41,187 nt of DNA from Pirellulales bacterium. Lineage in GTDB: Bacteria > Planctomycetota > Planctomycetia > Pirellulales > Thermoguttaceae. The notes under the pieces are model-generated. The model saw only the letters and a list, made by a program, of their open reading frames with translations. It made no database searches and was not told the DNA's origin. This document shows positions 23,104 through 32,328 of this stretch, piece by piece. The position numbers and the translations under genes were made by a program. Location: assembly GCA_016934075.1 (NCBI GenBank), contig JAFGTN010000580.1, positions 1-41,187 on the forward strand. Direction: 5' to 3'. How positions within the stretch are numbered: the first letter of the stretch is position 1; each line of letters starts with the position of its first letter.

Positions 23104-24405
23104 ATGTTTCAATCAAAACAATCTACAGAACACGCCACACAGATCGCCAATACGGCACGCAGTGCTTCACGATATATGGCCTCGGCATCACGAGAACAAA
23201 AGGATACGGCTCTTTATGCAATGGCAGAGAAGCTTGAGGAAAACACTGAAGCGATCATTGATGCCAACCAGCAGGATATCGAGGCGGCTATTTCAAGCGG
23301 TTTGTCTGAAAATACCGTAGCCCGGCTTCGCTTCGGCGAGCAGAAGATACTTGCACGGGCGAGAAGTCTCGGGAAGATCGCCGGGTTATCCGATCCGGTC
23401 GGACAGGCAATTCGCGAAGAATCGCTGTCTATCGGGTTGCATGTAAAGCGTGTTCGGGTGCCCTTGGGTGTGATTTTGATGGTCTACGAAGCGAGGCCGC
23501 ACGTGACCGTGAATGCCGGAGCTTTTTGCCTAAAGTCAGGCAACGCATCGATTCTCCGCGGTGGCTCGGAGGCGGTACACTGTAACATATTGCTGGGACA
23601 ACTCTGGCAAGAGTCGTTGGTGGAAGCGGGCTTGCCGAAAAATGCTATTCAGGTTGTTTCGGGTTCTCATCAAGAGGTTCGTCAACTGTTGGAACTGGAC
23701 GAGTACATCGACCTGGTTATTCCTCGCGGCGGCAAGGGGCTGATTCGGTCCGTAGCCGAGTATTCGAGGATCCCGGTCCTCAAACATTTCGAGGGGATCT
23801 GTCACGTCTACGTTGATAAGCTTGGCAATTTGCAAAGCGCCGTCGACATAGTGCTCGACTCCAAATGCTTGATGCCCGAAGTCTGCAACGCGGCAGAGAC
23901 ACTATTGGTTTCACGAGAGGCAAGCAGCCAATTGAAAGAATTATTGGAGCCGATTCGTCAGCATGGTGTTGTACTCAAGGTGTGTGACGAGGCACGCCGG
24001 ATCGACAATCGGCTTGAGCAGGCGACGGATGAGGATTGGCGGACCGAATACCTTGATATGATCCTCTCGGTCAGGGTAGTCGACGGCGTGGAAGAGGCTA
24101 TTGAGCATATAAACCAATACGGTTCACATCATACCGACACGATACTCACAAGTGATGAATCGCACGCCGCGCGCTTTGTACGCGAGGTGGATTCCGGAGT
24201 CGTACTGGTCAATGCCTCTACGATGTTTTGCGACGGAGAGTCTCTCGGCATGGGTGCCGAAATCGGAATATCGACAGATAAGCTTCATGCACGCGGTCCT
24301 ATGGGGCTGGAAGAACTTACCAGCTACAAGTTTGTCATTCGTGGCGAAGGACATGTAATGGGACAATGGTCCGAAACGCAGAACGTTGCGAATCAACAAC
24401 AATAA
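23104..24405 (+). CDS. proA: Gamma-glutamyl phosphate reductase-like (ProA family)
   Basis: 433 residues from ATG 23104 (GTG 23098 is possible). An aldehyde-dehydrogenase-fold enzyme with clear ProA blocks: 'VPLGVILMVYEARPHVTVNA', 'CLKSGNASILRGGSEA', 'VIPRGGKGLIRSV', 'KHFEGICHVYVDK', the active-site Cys in 'PEVCNAAETLLV' and 'MGAEIGISTDKLHARGPMGL'. Normal ProA makes glutamate-5-semialdehyde from gamma-glutamyl phosphate for proline synthesis. Here ProB (the kinase) is not adjacent. The near-invariant 'NASTRF.DG' reads 'NASTMFCDG', losing an arginine. A shifted substrate is therefore possible, and the symbol is a family name only. It lies 12 bases before the glutamate ligase gene. Confidence 0.85.
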   Translation: MFQSKQSTEHATQIANTARSASRYMASASREQKDTALYAMAEKLEENTEAIIDANQQDIEAAISSGLSENTVARLRFGEQKILARARSLGKIAGLSDPVGQAIREESLSIGLHVKRVRVPLGVILMVYEARPHVTVNAGAFCLKSGNASILRGGSEAVHCNILLGQLWQESLVEAGLPKNAIQVVSGSHQEVRQLLELDEYIDLVIPRGGKGLIRSVAEYSRIPVLKHFEGICHVYVDKLGNLQSAVDIVLDSKCLMPEVCNAAETLLVSREASSQLKELLEPIRQHGVVLKVCDEARRIDNRLEQATDEDWRTEYLDMILSVRVVDGVEEAIEHINQYGSHHTDTILTSDESHAARFVREVDSGVVLVNASTMFCDGESLGMGAEIGISTDKLHARGPMGLEELTSYKFVIRGEGHVMGQWSETQNVANQQQ

Positions 24406-24417
24406 GGAAATGGCTTC

Positions 24418-25779
24418 GTGTCGCAGATCTACGCACAATTTATCGACGGTTTTCGACAGGCGGCCTCATCGCGCGAATTCAATGATCTGCGGCGAATTGG
24501 TGCGGAACTGAAGTTCCCACTGGTAAACTCCGACGGCACGGCGGTGGCCCTGGAGACGGTTCGTGCTTTGTGGCTTTATCTGGTGGATAAAGGCTGGAAG
24601 ATGATCGAGGATCCCGTTACGGGGCAGATCGCCGGGGCAAAGATCGCCGGTCCCTATAACGATACGGTCGCTGCCTGTGAAACCGGATACTGCAAGACGG
24701 AGTTTTCGTTGGCCCATGTCGCCAATTTATTCGAACTCACCGAATCGATCGACGCACTGCGCGAGGCACTATCACCGTTTGCCCAGGAGCATGATGTACG
24801 ATTTCTGGGCTACGGCATCCAGCCGCTGACGCCACCCAGCCGGGACCTGCTATTTAAGAAAGCTCGGTCCTGTTTTTGGGAGCAGGTTCTTCCCTCTAAT
24901 CAGCACATTCCACCGGAAGAGGGCGACGACGTGCACCTGTTCACTGTGAATGCCGGCAGTCATGTGCATGTCAGTATCCTTCCGGAAGATGCCGCACGAG
25001 CGGTAAACGTGCTCAATGGTTTTGCCGGAGCTCAGATCGCCTTGACGGCCCATTCGCCGATTTGGAGAGGTCGGTGCGATGATCGCTATCTCTGCGTAAA
25101 CGAAAAATTGTGGGATTGGTGGGAACCAGCTTTGGGACGTGTAGGCGTTCCGCCAAGACCCTTCAATGATCTGGAAGATTATGTAAACACAATCGAGAGC
25201 CTGGCACCGATTTACGTCAAGCGCGACGGACATCCAATTACGCTCTCCGGGTTTGACACATTTCGAGATTATTACAACTCTGACGACGTGAAAGGCAAAT
25301 CCATTCATGGAGACAGTGTATCCCTCAAGCCAAAACCGGATGACATACGCGTTCACAACTCCTGCTACTGGTTTACGGCCAGGATCTCACAGTACTTCAC
25401 TGTCGAGAATCGAGTATTCGATCAACAACCGCCCGACGAACTCGAGTCGGCGGCCGCATTGACTCTGGGGCTTGTCTCGGCCGCGAATGCCGCATGGGAG
25501 GAATTATCGCAGTACTCCTGGAGCTCACTACGCCAAGCTCGTGAGTCGGCATGCTGCAAAGGTTTAGAAGGTTCTACAGATGAATTCTCCATGGTTGAAC
25601 TTGCCGATCGAATGTTGCAGGTGGCCGACTATGGTTTATCAAAACGGCGGCTGGGTGAAGAGAAATATCTTGAGCCCCTGAGAGAACATCTTCGACGGCG
25701 ATCATGTCCGGCACTCTTCGCCAAGGAGATCTTCGATGAATCGGGGATCAGAGGCATGGTCGAGCTATTGGCATTCTAG
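24418..25779 (+). CDS. Glutamate-cysteine ligase family 2 (GCS2) enzyme
   Basis: 453 residues from GTG 24418. 'RRIGAELKFPLVN' is the family N-terminal G-x-E-x-E-F-P-like strand (metal/glutamate site). 'NAGSHVHVSI' matches the 'QASTHVQVS'-like strand, 'LTAHSPIWRGRCDDRYLCVN' the 'NSP...G...S.R' region, and 'VHNSCYWFTARISQYFTVEN' with 'RVFDQQPPDELESAAAL' the C-terminal 'E.R..D.Q' block. The family activates the gamma-carboxyl of glutamate as an acyl phosphate and ligates an amine (cysteine in GshA/EgtA). No gshB or ergothioneine genes are near. Because ProA-type enzymes consume gamma-glutamyl phosphate, adjacency to the ProA-like gene is striking. The true amine acceptor, if any, is unknown. Confidence 0.8.
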   Translation: MSQIYAQFIDGFRQAASSREFNDLRRIGAELKFPLVNSDGTAVALETVRALWLYLVDKGWKMIEDPVTGQIAGAKIAGPYNDTVAACETGYCKTEFSLAHVANLFELTESIDALREALSPFAQEHDVRFLGYGIQPLTPPSRDLLFKKARSCFWEQVLPSNQHIPPEEGDDVHLFTVNAGSHVHVSILPEDAARAVNVLNGFAGAQIALTAHSPIWRGRCDDRYLCVNEKLWDWWEPALGRVGVPPRPFNDLEDYVNTIESLAPIYVKRDGHPITLSGFDTFRDYYNSDDVKGKSIHGDSVSLKPKPDDIRVHNSCYWFTARISQYFTVENRVFDQQPPDELESAAALTLGLVSAANAAWEELSQYSWSSLRQARESACCKGLEGSTDEFSMVELADRMLQVADYGLSKRRLGEEKYLEPLREHLRRRSCPALFAKEIFDESGIRGMVELLAF

Positions 25780-25838
25780 CGATCCAACCATATCGAAACA
25801 CTGACAATTTCACTTCAATTCAACATGAAAGGACATAC

Positions 25839-27320
25839 ATGCCGGGTACACATTCTCATATCAGGCCAGGAATTCCATCTTCGCTTTATCAACCGTTAGG
25901 TGAGAGTGATCTCAAGCGAATTGTCGAGTCAGCATTCGAGGTTCTCGAGAAATCAGGAGTTGCCGTTTACTCCAAATCCGCACGTGCTGCTTTTCGGCGA
26001 GCCGGCGCGGATGTCGACGAGGACACTTCAGTGATCAGGTTACCGCGCAGTTTGGTTGAGGATGCGATAGACTCCAACCCCTCATCGATAACACTCTTTG
26101 GTCGTGACAATGCAAGCGACTGTATCTTGGAGAAAAACCGTGTCCACTATGGAACAGGCGGGACGGCAATATTTGTACTCGATCCCGAGACCGGTGAGCA
26201 TCGTCCTTCAACTGCCAAAGATGTTGCTCTCAATGCCAAAATGGTTGAGTGGCTCGATAATATTCACCTTTTTACGATCAATGTTTTCCCTAATGACATC
26301 CAGGATCGGGAGGAAATTGATATCAACCGATTCTTTCACGCCTTGGACAACACGACCAAACACGTGATGGGTGGAATCTACTCCTTGGCCGGTTGTAAAA
26401 AGGCCGTCGAAATGGCCGAGATGATTGCAGGAAGTCCGGAGGCACTGCGAGCCAGACCTTTTGTCTCTTTCATTACACTTATCATCAGCCCTTTCAAGAT
26501 CGATGATCATTACGGCGAGATTACATGTTACCTTGCCGAGAAGGGATTGCCTGTAGTTGTTCCCACTGAGCCGATCTGTGGGACAACCTCGCCGGTTACT
26601 TTAGCGGGAAATGTGTTGACGCACATTGCGGAAACTTTGGCCGGCATTACTCTCGTCCAGTGTGTTCAGAAGGGCGCGCCTGGAATCTGCGGCAGTGTCG
26701 GTTCCATAACCAACCTGCATACCATGGACCATGTGGCGGGGGCGATCGAGCGGGCGATGATAAATGCAGCGGTTTCCCAGTTGGCCCAACACTTCGATCT
26801 ACCACTTTATTCGACGGGCGGTACCACGGATTCGAAAGAAGTGGATACTCAAGCCGCCTACGAAAGCAGCATGTCGAGTCTGCTTGTGGCTATGTCCGGA
26901 GCCAACTACATCCATGACATTGCGGGTTTGATGGAGTCGGATCTAACCGTGTCGTATGAAAAACTTGTTTTGGACAACGAAATTCTCGGGATGTGCCAGC
27001 GTGTTTTGCGGGGAATCGAAGTAAACGACGAAACGCTTGCCCTGGACCTGTTGATCGAAAAGGGGCCGGGCAAAGATTTTCTTGCTGAGGAACACACAGT
27101 CCGGCACATGCGTCAAGAGTTTTTCACACCGCAACTGGCAAATCGCGAGAAACGAAATTCCATGGAAGAGGACGATGACGCGTTATCCCGCGCGGAACGA
27201 ATGGTCGAAACGATTCGCACTTCCGAAATAGCCGGGTGTCTTCCAAAAGAACTGCGACGGCAAATTTTGCAGAAATACCCCATGATACAAGTGGAACATA
27301 ATCCACAAGAGAAAGTATAA
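25839..27320 (+). CDS. MttB-superfamily methyltransferase, non-pyrrolysine (paralogue 1)
   Basis: 493 residues, full length for the trimethylamine methyltransferase (MttB) superfamily; ATG 25839 has AAGGA seven bases upstream. Family blocks: 'GTGGTAIFVLDPETGEHRPS', 'HALDNTTKHVMGGIYSLAGC', 'PVVVPTEPICGTTSPVTLAG', 'NVLTHIAETLAGITLVQCVQ', 'STGGTTDSKEVDTQAAYES' and 'GKDFLAEEHTVRHMRQEFF'. There is no in-frame TAG, so no pyrrolysine; such members (for example MtgB for glycine betaine) demethylate quaternary amines onto a corrinoid protein. No corrinoid protein or its methyltransferase is encoded here. The five-base gap to paralogue 2 suggests a paired or heteromeric function. Confidence 0.85.
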   Translation: MPGTHSHIRPGIPSSLYQPLGESDLKRIVESAFEVLEKSGVAVYSKSARAAFRRAGADVDEDTSVIRLPRSLVEDAIDSNPSSITLFGRDNASDCILEKNRVHYGTGGTAIFVLDPETGEHRPSTAKDVALNAKMVEWLDNIHLFTINVFPNDIQDREEIDINRFFHALDNTTKHVMGGIYSLAGCKKAVEMAEMIAGSPEALRARPFVSFITLIISPFKIDDHYGEITCYLAEKGLPVVVPTEPICGTTSPVTLAGNVLTHIAETLAGITLVQCVQKGAPGICGSVGSITNLHTMDHVAGAIERAMINAAVSQLAQHFDLPLYSTGGTTDSKEVDTQAAYESSMSSLLVAMSGANYIHDIAGLMESDLTVSYEKLVLDNEILGMCQRVLRGIEVNDETLALDLLIEKGPGKDFLAEEHTVRHMRQEFFTPQLANREKRNSMEEDDDALSRAERMVETIRTSEIAGCLPKELRRQILQKYPMIQVEHNPQEKV

Positions 27321-27325
27321 GCTTT

Positions 27326-28843
27326 ATGAGTGATATACTTGAACGAGAAGACACGGCGCAAATGAGTCAAAAACAGCGTGAAGGAGTACTGGTAGCGCCA
27401 AGAGACCGGTTATCCGCCGATCAGGTTAAATTGATCGACGGAATATCCCGCGAACTACTGCAAGATCCAGGTGTGCTATGTTACAACGCTGAGGCAGTAG
27501 CGTTTTTTAAGCAAGCAGGAGCCATCATCGAGGACGGAGACGACTGCCCTCGCGTTCGTTTTCCCGATTGGCTCGTTGATGCCGCACTGAAAAGCGCGCC
27601 GTCCAAAGTAGTTCTGGGAGCGCGAGAGCCCGGCAATCGGCTGGTACTCGATGCTGAAGAGCCTCGAGTTCGGTTCGGCAGCGGTGCCGAAACCAACATC
27701 TGGCTGGATGTAAGATTCGAGAACGAAGTTCCGAAATATACCCGGGAATCCGGATCCGTGCGACGACTGCGTGAGTCGGCTCATATCTGCGATCAATTGG
27801 AACACCTCGATTTTTTCATCCGCAATGTCAATATACAGGATCCGGAAATTACTGGAGAGAACAAGGACGTCAACCAATTCTACACCAGCCTGAACAATAT
27901 TACCAAGCATGTGCAAGCCGGTTTGACGAGTTTGGATGCGATAGACGACATCGTCCAGATGGGTCAGATGGTCGCTGGAGGGGCCGCGGCTTTTCAACAA
28001 GAACCGGTACTATCTTTCATCACCTGTGTGATAAAGAGCCCCTTGCAGTTTGTCGACGACACAACCAAGAAACTCATAGAAATCTCGCGCCGTCGAGTGC
28101 CGGTGGTTATCTCCAGTTGTCCAATGGGCGGGGCCACCGGTCCATTCGATGAATTCGCCATGGTCGCACAGATCAACGCCGAATTGCTCGCCGGGATCGT
28201 ATTGAATCAACTCGTATCCTCGGGGGCACCGGTTCTTTATGGGGCCGTGCCGGTACGTACGCGACTCGATAACCTGAACGACATGTATGCGGCAGCCGAG
28301 TTCGTTCATTACAACGTCGACTGCGCCCAAATGGCGCGCTACTATCGATTGCCGTGTTATTCTACGGCCGGTGTTGGCGACTCCTCGACTCCGGGCATCC
28401 AGGCAACCATTGAGAAGATGCTCACCCTGTCGAACGTGCCTCAAGCCGGCGCGCAGTACATGCATTATGCTTTTGGGCTATTGGAGAGGACCAATGTCTT
28501 CTGTCCGGAACAGGCTATTCTGGACGATGCTCAAATTGATCTGATCAAACATACTTTGCAAAGTACCGAAGTAGATCCGGCCGATCGCGATCAAGTGCTG
28601 TCACAGATTCGCGAAGTAATGGCTTCCAGCCACAAGACTTTCATGTACAACCTGCCGCTTCCCAGCAGAGATCCGGTCTACACCTGTTTCCCCTTGGAAG
28701 ACGAGGATCATGGAGCCTTGTACGCTGCCCATTGTCGCCGGAGAGAACTTCTGGAGTCGCCTCGCAATCAGATGCCAACCGACCTTCGGGAAGATATTTC
28801 CCGCCATGTTCCCAATTTGCTTATAAAAACTTTTAACGAATAA
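27326..28843 (+). CDS. MttB-superfamily methyltransferase, non-pyrrolysine (paralogue 2)
   Basis: 505 residues from ATG 27326 (ATG 27362 possible). Same fold and order as paralogue 1 but clearly diverged: 'FGSGAETNIWLDVRFENEVP', 'YTSLNNITKHVQAGLTSLDA', 'PVVISSCPMGGATGPFDEFA', 'QINAELLAGIVLNQLVSSGA', 'STAGVGDSSTPGIQATIEKM' and 'SSHKTFMYNLPLP'. The 'TDSK..D.QA' block of paralogue 1 is 'GDSSTPGIQA' here, and the acidic C-terminal 'F..EEHT..H.R' block is degenerate ('HKTFMYNLP'), so substrate or partner contacts differ. No in-frame TAG. One paralogue may be catalytic and the other a structural or differently specific partner; that is inference. Confidence 0.83.
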   Translation: MSDILEREDTAQMSQKQREGVLVAPRDRLSADQVKLIDGISRELLQDPGVLCYNAEAVAFFKQAGAIIEDGDDCPRVRFPDWLVDAALKSAPSKVVLGAREPGNRLVLDAEEPRVRFGSGAETNIWLDVRFENEVPKYTRESGSVRRLRESAHICDQLEHLDFFIRNVNIQDPEITGENKDVNQFYTSLNNITKHVQAGLTSLDAIDDIVQMGQMVAGGAAAFQQEPVLSFITCVIKSPLQFVDDTTKKLIEISRRRVPVVISSCPMGGATGPFDEFAMVAQINAELLAGIVLNQLVSSGAPVLYGAVPVRTRLDNLNDMYAAAEFVHYNVDCAQMARYYRLPCYSTAGVGDSSTPGIQATIEKMLTLSNVPQAGAQYMHYAFGLLERTNVFCPEQAILDDAQIDLIKHTLQSTEVDPADRDQVLSQIREVMASSHKTFMYNLPLPSRDPVYTCFPLEDEDHGALYAAHCRRRELLESPRNQMPTDLREDISRHVPNLLIKTFNE

Positions 28844-28856
28844 ACCGGAGTATAAT

Positions 28857-30146
28857 GTGAGTGATATTGCTGTTACCGATCAAATGGAAGCCTATAGTGA
28901 GGCTGTTTCCAGTGGATTATATGCTAAAAACTCGGGACTCGTCGGCAAGTATGACAACGTTCGCCGTTACTGGGAAGACGAAACCACGCGAATTTTTCTT
29001 CGCCCCCACCTGCAGCGGCTGATTGAGCGAAAACAGACAATGATGCAACGGGTACGGATTCTGGACCTGGGCTGCGGAAGTGCCGACGGTTATGAACTTC
29101 TCACCGGAGTTCGCCAGCGAGAGTCGAACCTGGAAGAAGTAGAAGTCAACTTGCTGGCTCCTGAAGTGCTCGGTCACTACAAAGGCGTTGATCTCAACGA
29201 AGATCTGCTGGCTCAGGCGCGTGAGATTTACAGAGACAATCCGAAGCTGGAATTTATCCGGGCCGATTTTCTCGATGGAGTTCCAATCGCGAATAACGAA
29301 AAACCGTACGATCTCTATTTCACATCCTACGGAACCTGTTCCCATCACAACGAAGATGAAACATTGATCGAACTGCTTGCCGACATTGCTCGCTGCGTTG
29401 AAAGCTATGCGGTAATCTTCTGTGATTGGCTGGGACGCTACTCATACGAATGGCAGTCGTTGTGGACGAATGACCTGGCCGAAAACCGGAACATGGATTA
29501 TGTGGTTTCCTACATATATGAAGCCGAGGAGCGGGAAGAGCGGAGGGATGAACTGCAGCATCTCTATCTGCGGCTCGTCAGTTTACAAGAAGCCGAAGGA
29601 ATCGTTGCTGAAGCGAGTCGGCGGGCGGGTATTGAGATCAAACCGCTCCGCTACTTTGATCGCGGCACACTTACCGGACGCCACATGGACACGGCTGAAT
29701 ACAACGTCCATGCTCAACCCTTGCGGCAAACAGTCAACTCTCTTCATGAAGCAAACCAGCGTACCAATTTGAATTCGTTATTGTTCGACTATGCTCCGAA
29801 GCCCGGATTCGAGTTTCTCAACGAGTATTTCGAACAACTGCAGATGTGCTGGAACAGGCTCATATACTACGTTGATGAATTGCTGCACCTATACGGCGAG
29901 TCCGATCAACGATTTACATCTGAACCATCAACCATTCCGGCCTCCTATCCACCGGTTCTCGACAACATGATGCGGCGAATGCGGCGGGTCGTCGAGGGAG
30001 TCGGTTGGCTGGAAACGGGTTTGCCGCGCGAGAACATCATCGAGCCGCAATTGGGCTATGCCTTGCGGCAATTGGTCATGGAATTGCAGCAGGGGCTGGG
30101 GTGCGCCCATGGACTTGTCGGGGTTTTCGAAATCGATAAAACCTAG
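28857..30146 (+). CDS. SAM-dependent methyltransferase with long C-terminal domain
   Basis: 429 residues from GTG 28857, with CGGAG upstream. Class I Rossmann methyltransferase: motif I 'VRILDLGCGSADGYE' (~66-80), an acidic ribose-binding residue in 'YKGVDLNEDLLAQAREIY', motif III-like 'LEFIRADFLDG', motif IV 'YDLYFTSYGTCSHHNEDE' and 'YAVIFCDWLGRYSYEW'. The C-terminal ~170 residues ('LLFDYAPKPGFEFLNEYFEQ', 'RRMRRVVEGVGWLETGLP') form a separate helical region I do not recognise. It is the sixth gene of the operon, 13 bases after the second MttB gene. A methyl donor enzyme beside two methyl-removing-type enzymes suggests methylation and demethylation of the same scaffold. Confidence 0.85.
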   Translation: MSDIAVTDQMEAYSEAVSSGLYAKNSGLVGKYDNVRRYWEDETTRIFLRPHLQRLIERKQTMMQRVRILDLGCGSADGYELLTGVRQRESNLEEVEVNLLAPEVLGHYKGVDLNEDLLAQAREIYRDNPKLEFIRADFLDGVPIANNEKPYDLYFTSYGTCSHHNEDETLIELLADIARCVESYAVIFCDWLGRYSYEWQSLWTNDLAENRNMDYVVSYIYEAEEREERRDELQHLYLRLVSLQEAEGIVAEASRRAGIEIKPLRYFDRGTLTGRHMDTAEYNVHAQPLRQTVNSLHEANQRTNLNSLLFDYAPKPGFEFLNEYFEQLQMCWNRLIYYVDELLHLYGESDQRFTSEPSTIPASYPPVLDNMMRRMRRVVEGVGWLETGLPRENIIEPQLGYALRQLVMELQQGLGCAHGLVGVFEIDKT

Positions 30147-30173
30147 CATTCGCATGCGCCGTGGAGATGCGGG

Positions 30174-31445
30174 ATGAAATTCTCAAGGTACAGCCTGGGG
30201 CGTGTCCTCACGATGTTCAGTCTTGTAATTGCGGGAGAGGCCATTTTTTGTCTGCCCTTCCACATAGCAAGGTACTTTCGGCCGACCTTCGTCGACGTTT
30301 TCGGTTTTTCGCAAACGCAACTCGGCGTGCTTGGATCCACTTACGGTATAATCGCAACGTTTGCATACATCTTTGGTGGCCCATTGGCCGATCGTGTTTC
30401 AGTTAGAAAGCTACTGTGTTTTTCGCTTATAATTACAGGGTGCTCGGGCTTCTATCTATTAAAGATTCCGTCATTTCATGAAATGATATGGCTATTCGCT
30501 TTTTGGGGATTCTCGACGATCCTGCCTTTCTGGGCCGCCTTGATACGCGCAACGCGTGAATGGGGCGGCCATGATGAACAAGGGGAAGCCTTCGGAATAC
30601 TGGACGGAGGCCGTGGCCTGATCGCCGCCGTTCTGGCGACTTTGGCATTGTATTTTTTCAGCAGGTACATGCCCGCGAATGATCAAACCGCCACAATGCT
30701 TCAGAAGACCACGGCTTTGCGAAGTACGATGTACGTATATACGAGCGTGTGTTTTGTGGCCGCCGCCTTCGTCTGGCTGTTTGTTCCGGAACCTGCAAAA
30801 GAACGCTTGGCAGCGCGACCTGACAAGCGAACGCGAGGCCATCTTATCCAAGTATTGAAGATGCCCAGCATATGGCTTCAAGCGATAATCATAGTGGGTG
30901 CCTATTGTATGTTCAAAGGACGCGACTATTTTTCGCAGTATGCCAGTGATATCTGGGGGTGGTCGGATGTCAACGCAGCGGGACTAAGCGCCTTAAGTGT
31001 TTGGATAAGACCGCTCGCCGCCATCAAAGCGGGCTTCATTGCGGACTTGTTCAGCTCTTCGCGAATTATCATCGTCTGTTTCTGCCTTACTGGAGCAGCG
31101 TACGTCTCTTTTGTCTTCACACCACCGGGCCAGGCTTTGACTTGGTTGCTCTGGATCAATGTGATTACGAGTTGTCTAGGAATTTTTGCCCTTCGCGGGA
31201 TCTATTTCGCGCTTTTGGAAGAATCCAGTATTCCAAAGGAAATGACGGGTACAGCCGTTGGAGTTATATCGTTTATTGGATACACCCCTGAGATATTCAT
31301 GCCTCTCTTAGGTGGATGGCTCATCGATCGATGGTCAGGTGGTGTTACCGGATACAAAGTGCTCTTCATGTTTCTTTGCCTAATGTCAGTTGTCAGCATT
31401 ATTGCTACGCTCGTGCTTCGAAGAGCAAATCGGTCGCGAGCTTAA
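30174..31445 (+). CDS. MFS transporter
   Basis: 423 residues with about 12 hydrophobic helices and the central charged loop at ~200-225 ('KERLAARPDKRTRGHL'). The loop between helices 2 and 3 carries an MFS A-motif 'GGPLADRVSVRKLL'; helix-rich segments include 'FGFSQTQLGVLGSTYGIIAT', 'AIIIVGAYCMFKGRDYF' and 'MTGTAVGVISFIGYTPEIFM'. It resembles the organophosphate/nitrate-nitrite side of the superfamily, so an organic anion or zwitterion substrate is plausible. It is the last gene of the operon, 27 bases after the methyltransferase, and likely imports the substrate or exports the product of the pathway. Confidence 0.88.
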   Translation: MKFSRYSLGRVLTMFSLVIAGEAIFCLPFHIARYFRPTFVDVFGFSQTQLGVLGSTYGIIATFAYIFGGPLADRVSVRKLLCFSLIITGCSGFYLLKIPSFHEMIWLFAFWGFSTILPFWAALIRATREWGGHDEQGEAFGILDGGRGLIAAVLATLALYFFSRYMPANDQTATMLQKTTALRSTMYVYTSVCFVAAAFVWLFVPEPAKERLAARPDKRTRGHLIQVLKMPSIWLQAIIIVGAYCMFKGRDYFSQYASDIWGWSDVNAAGLSALSVWIRPLAAIKAGFIADLFSSSRIIIVCFCLTGAAYVSFVFTPPGQALTWLLWINVITSCLGIFALRGIYFALLEESSIPKEMTGTAVGVISFIGYTPEIFMPLLGGWLIDRWSGGVTGYKVLFMFLCLMSVVSIIATLVLRRANRSRA

Positions 31446-31694
31446 ATCTACGCCTAAGGGCACTATTGTCCAATTTTGGATAATATTGTGTAGCACGACG
31501 CATATTCTGCATATACCCACTTGCGATTCCTGGAATCAAAGCAGGTGTTACAAGAGGTGCACAAGAATCCGCTGTTCATATTCAAGATCTGCCGCAATTG
31601 CCATGAATATGATCCAAACCAGCGGTTTTTTATCTGGAAGTCGAGCGTAGCAATGCTTTGGCGGATTGAGATTTCCGCAACGTAATCGCAATAG

Positions 31695-31730
31695 AAAAGG
31701 CCGCTTACGACAATTCGCAAGCGGCCTTTT
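31695..31730. terminator. Bidirectional hairpin terminator
   Basis: AAAAGGCCGCTT and AAGCGGCCTTTT form a 12-bp perfect stem around a 12-base loop, with T-runs on both strands. It serves the minus-strand tRNA gene that ends six bases away and could also stop transcripts from the plus-strand operon. Confidence 0.85.
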
Positions 31731-31735
31731 GGGAA

Positions 31736-32219
<484 letters not shown>

Positions 32220-32306
32220 GTGTCAATTCTTAATTTAAGAGGTTGGCATTACGGTGTGGTAGCGACCAACGTGCCGCGGACCACTTCATTAAATTCCAAC
32301 TTTTAA
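32220..32306. repeat. Dispersed structured repeat, copy A
   Basis: About 85 bases sharing with copy B (40711-40795) the blocks TCAATTCTTAAT, GTTG, CCAACG.GCCGCG, ACCACTTCATTAAA and CCAAC in the same order and orientation. Possible pairings: outer GTTGG/CCAAC and inner GTGGT/ACCAC. It ends 22 bases before the PAS gene start, but copy B is not in a matching leader position. Confidence 0.65.
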
Positions 32307-32328
32307 TGCAAGTAAGGGATTGCGGATT

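Noticed and set aside
25839-28843. Pyrrolysine-containing MttB
   Set aside because: Neither gene has an in-frame TAG and no pyl genes are present.
24418-30146. Ergothioneine or glutathione pathway
   Set aside because: No EgtB-like sulfoxide synthase, no EgtC/E and no gshB; the methyltransferase lacks an EgtD-like layout as far as I can see.
32220-32306. Riboswitch upstream of the PAS gene
   Set aside because: The related copy B lies antisense between unrelated genes, and I could not match it to any riboswitch consensus.
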